Shown here: piece after piece, positions 63,224 through 64,000 of the stretch | How the letters are laid out: each line of letters starts with the position of its first letter | Numbering within the stretch: position 1 is the stretch's first letter | Assembly (NCBI RefSeq): GCF_000701905.1 | Contig: NZ_JNKC01000006.1 | Coordinates: 62,001-126,000, forward strand | Length of the DNA stretch: 64,000 nucleotides | Direction: 5' to 3' | Source: Proteiniclasticum ruminis DSM 24773 | Lineage (GTDB): Bacteria; Bacillota; Clostridia; Clostridiales; Clostridiaceae | Made by a program: the position numbers and the translations under genes | Notes under the pieces: generated by a model | Databases searched by the model: none | What the model saw: the letters and a program-made list of their open reading frames with translations, nothing else | Told to the model about the DNA's origin: nothing

Positions 63224-64000
63224 ATGGAAAAGCATCATGTTGAGAGAGATAACAAGGTAGAGGAGGAAGACAAGAGTGGCTCTAAGCTCGTCTTCTCAAA
63301 GGAACAGTTCGCAGGGCTGATCTTTCTGCCGGTGATCCTCAATGGGCGAAGAATCATTGCATTCTTTGATACTGGGGCAGGCATGACTTTCATCAGATCC
63401 TCTCTTGCAAAAGAGATGGGTCTGAAGGAGCAGTCTCAGCTTCTGGGAGTAAACAACCAGGGAAAGCAGATGGACTTCAGAACTGTCGAGGTAGGCAGTC
63501 TGGTTCTAGGGCAGGAGTGGATGGAGAATCTATCTGCAGGCGTGGTGCCAGACGAGTCCCTGGATTTTGGACATGACTCGGAAGGCAATGCATTTCCAGC
63601 GGATCTCATCTTAGGATGGGATGTCATAGGAAATGTAAGGTTCGCTTTTGATATGAGGAAGAGAGAGGTCCTGGTGAAACCTGGTGGGGGAAGCCCTCAG
63701 GAGGATTCTCTAAAATGGGACAGGTTTCCTGAAATTCAGATAGACTACCAAGGGATGAAGTACCCCATGGGTTTTGATACGGGGCATACTGAAACCATGC
63801 TGGATGATTCCTGGCTGAACCGGATCCAAGGCCTTCATTCTTCCAGTGCAGTAGTACAAGGCATTGGTTCCCGGTCGGAGGAAGAGGTGCACATCGCCGA
63901 CAGGTTGACCTTCTTTGTATATGGGCAGGAAGTGATGCTGGAGCATATCGAAATCATGAACCACAAGATTCCCGGAAGCGAACCTGGTTCTATTTCAGGT
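63224..64000 (+). CDS. Retropepsin-like aspartic protease domain protein, C-terminally truncated by the window
   Basis: The first 259 codons, open to the window edge, starting with ATG 63224 two bases after the fusion permease. After a charged N-terminus (1-22), two lobes appear. Lobe 1 has AFFDTGAGMTFI (Asp49) and LILGWDVIGNVRFAFD, the retropepsin/gag-asp pattern. Lobe 2 starts near residue 168 and has a second GFDTGHTETML (Asp185). A single chain with two DTG motifs suggests a self-contained two-lobe aspartic protease or a duplication. No signal peptide is seen. Tight spacing implies co-expression with the upstream permease-peptidase. Confidence 0.65.
   Translation, partial: MEKHHVERDNKVEEEDKSGSKLVFSKEQFAGLIFLPVILNGRRIIAFFDTGAGMTFIRSSLAKEMGLKEQSQLLGVNNQGKQMDFRTVEVGSLVLGQEWMENLSAGVVPDESLDFGHDSEGNAFPADLILGWDVIGNVRFAFDMRKREVLVKPGGGSPQEDSLKWDRFPEIQIDYQGMKYPMGFDTGHTETMLDDSWLNRIQGLHSSSAVVQGIGSRSEEEVHIADRLTFFVYGQEVMLEHIEIMNHKIPGSEPGSISG

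Overview
The window reads as chromosome of a low-to-mid GC Gram-positive bacterium (Firmicutes), most likely a fermentative, probably anaerobic member of the Clostridia. This rests on strong AGGAGG-type ribosome sites with many TTG/GTG starts, an HPr kinase gene, a Firmicutes-type 6S RNA, a sortase (LPxTG) surface protein, a V-type ATPase whose ring carries the Na+ ligands, a small 4Fe-4S ferredoxin and a B12-type radical SAM enzyme. I see no rRNA, tRNA, CRISPR array, insertion sequence or prophage. Genus cannot be fixed from the sequence alone.

Layout. 1-5.4 kb: start of a PerR-like regulator gene, an MFS exporter, and a TetR-regulated ABC-2 drug-export operon with a clear promoter and double operator. 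5.4-8.8 kb: queuosine-precursor transporter QueT, nicotinate phosphoribosyltransferase, a small membrane protein and a nucleoside phosphorylase-like protein. 8.9-15.9 kb: UvrD-like helicase, RluA-type pseudouridine synthase, lipid-II/polysaccharide flippase, a phospholipase C-like protein behind a Fur-box-like site, and a B12-binding radical SAM protein. 16-24.5 kb: a complete V-type ATPase operon (ntpF-I-K-E-C-G-A-B-D order) closed by a strong terminator. 24.6-27.4 kb: DUF1292 protein, an acidic protein, 6S RNA, a DUF896 protein, HPr kinase and a Fur-family regulator. 27.5-32.7 kb: a two-component system with an intramembrane-type kinase and a MacB/FtsX-type ABC transporter. 32.8-40.1 kb: EamA permease, mannitol operon mtlA-R-F-D, and nagB.

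40.1-51 kb: PHP phosphoesterase, a large cell-wall-anchored tandem 5'-nucleotidase, and a minus-strand pair formed by a lactate/malate-dehydrogenase-like protein and a 1609-residue multidomain protein (HD phosphohydrolase, long helical region, NadD-like nucleotidylyltransferase, GNAT-like region, phosphoribosyltransferase-like end). This pair is the strongest candidate for an undescribed system. 51-56 kb: membrane protein plus DUF4097 protein, ferredoxin, O-antigen-ligase-like protein, orphan PTS IIB, DsbA/FrnE-like oxidoreductase and YbaK-type deacylase. 56-60.6 kb: XRE-cupin regulator and potABCD polyamine transporter, with two copies of a putative operator upstream. 60.7-64 kb: a dipeptide-permease-like protein fused to a degenerate M28-peptidase-like domain, followed by a double-DTG aspartic-protease-like protein that runs off the window.

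How it fits together. The cell appears to take up mannitol by PTS under HprK-linked catabolite control, feed amino sugars to glycolysis through NagB, maintain ion gradients with the V-type ATPase, and import polyamines and queuosine precursors. Several genes concern nucleotides and NAD (PncB, nucleoside phosphorylase, surface 5'-nucleotidase, NadD-like/HD fusion), and two separate systems look like defences against antimicrobials (TetR/ABC-2 and TCS/MacB-FtsX).
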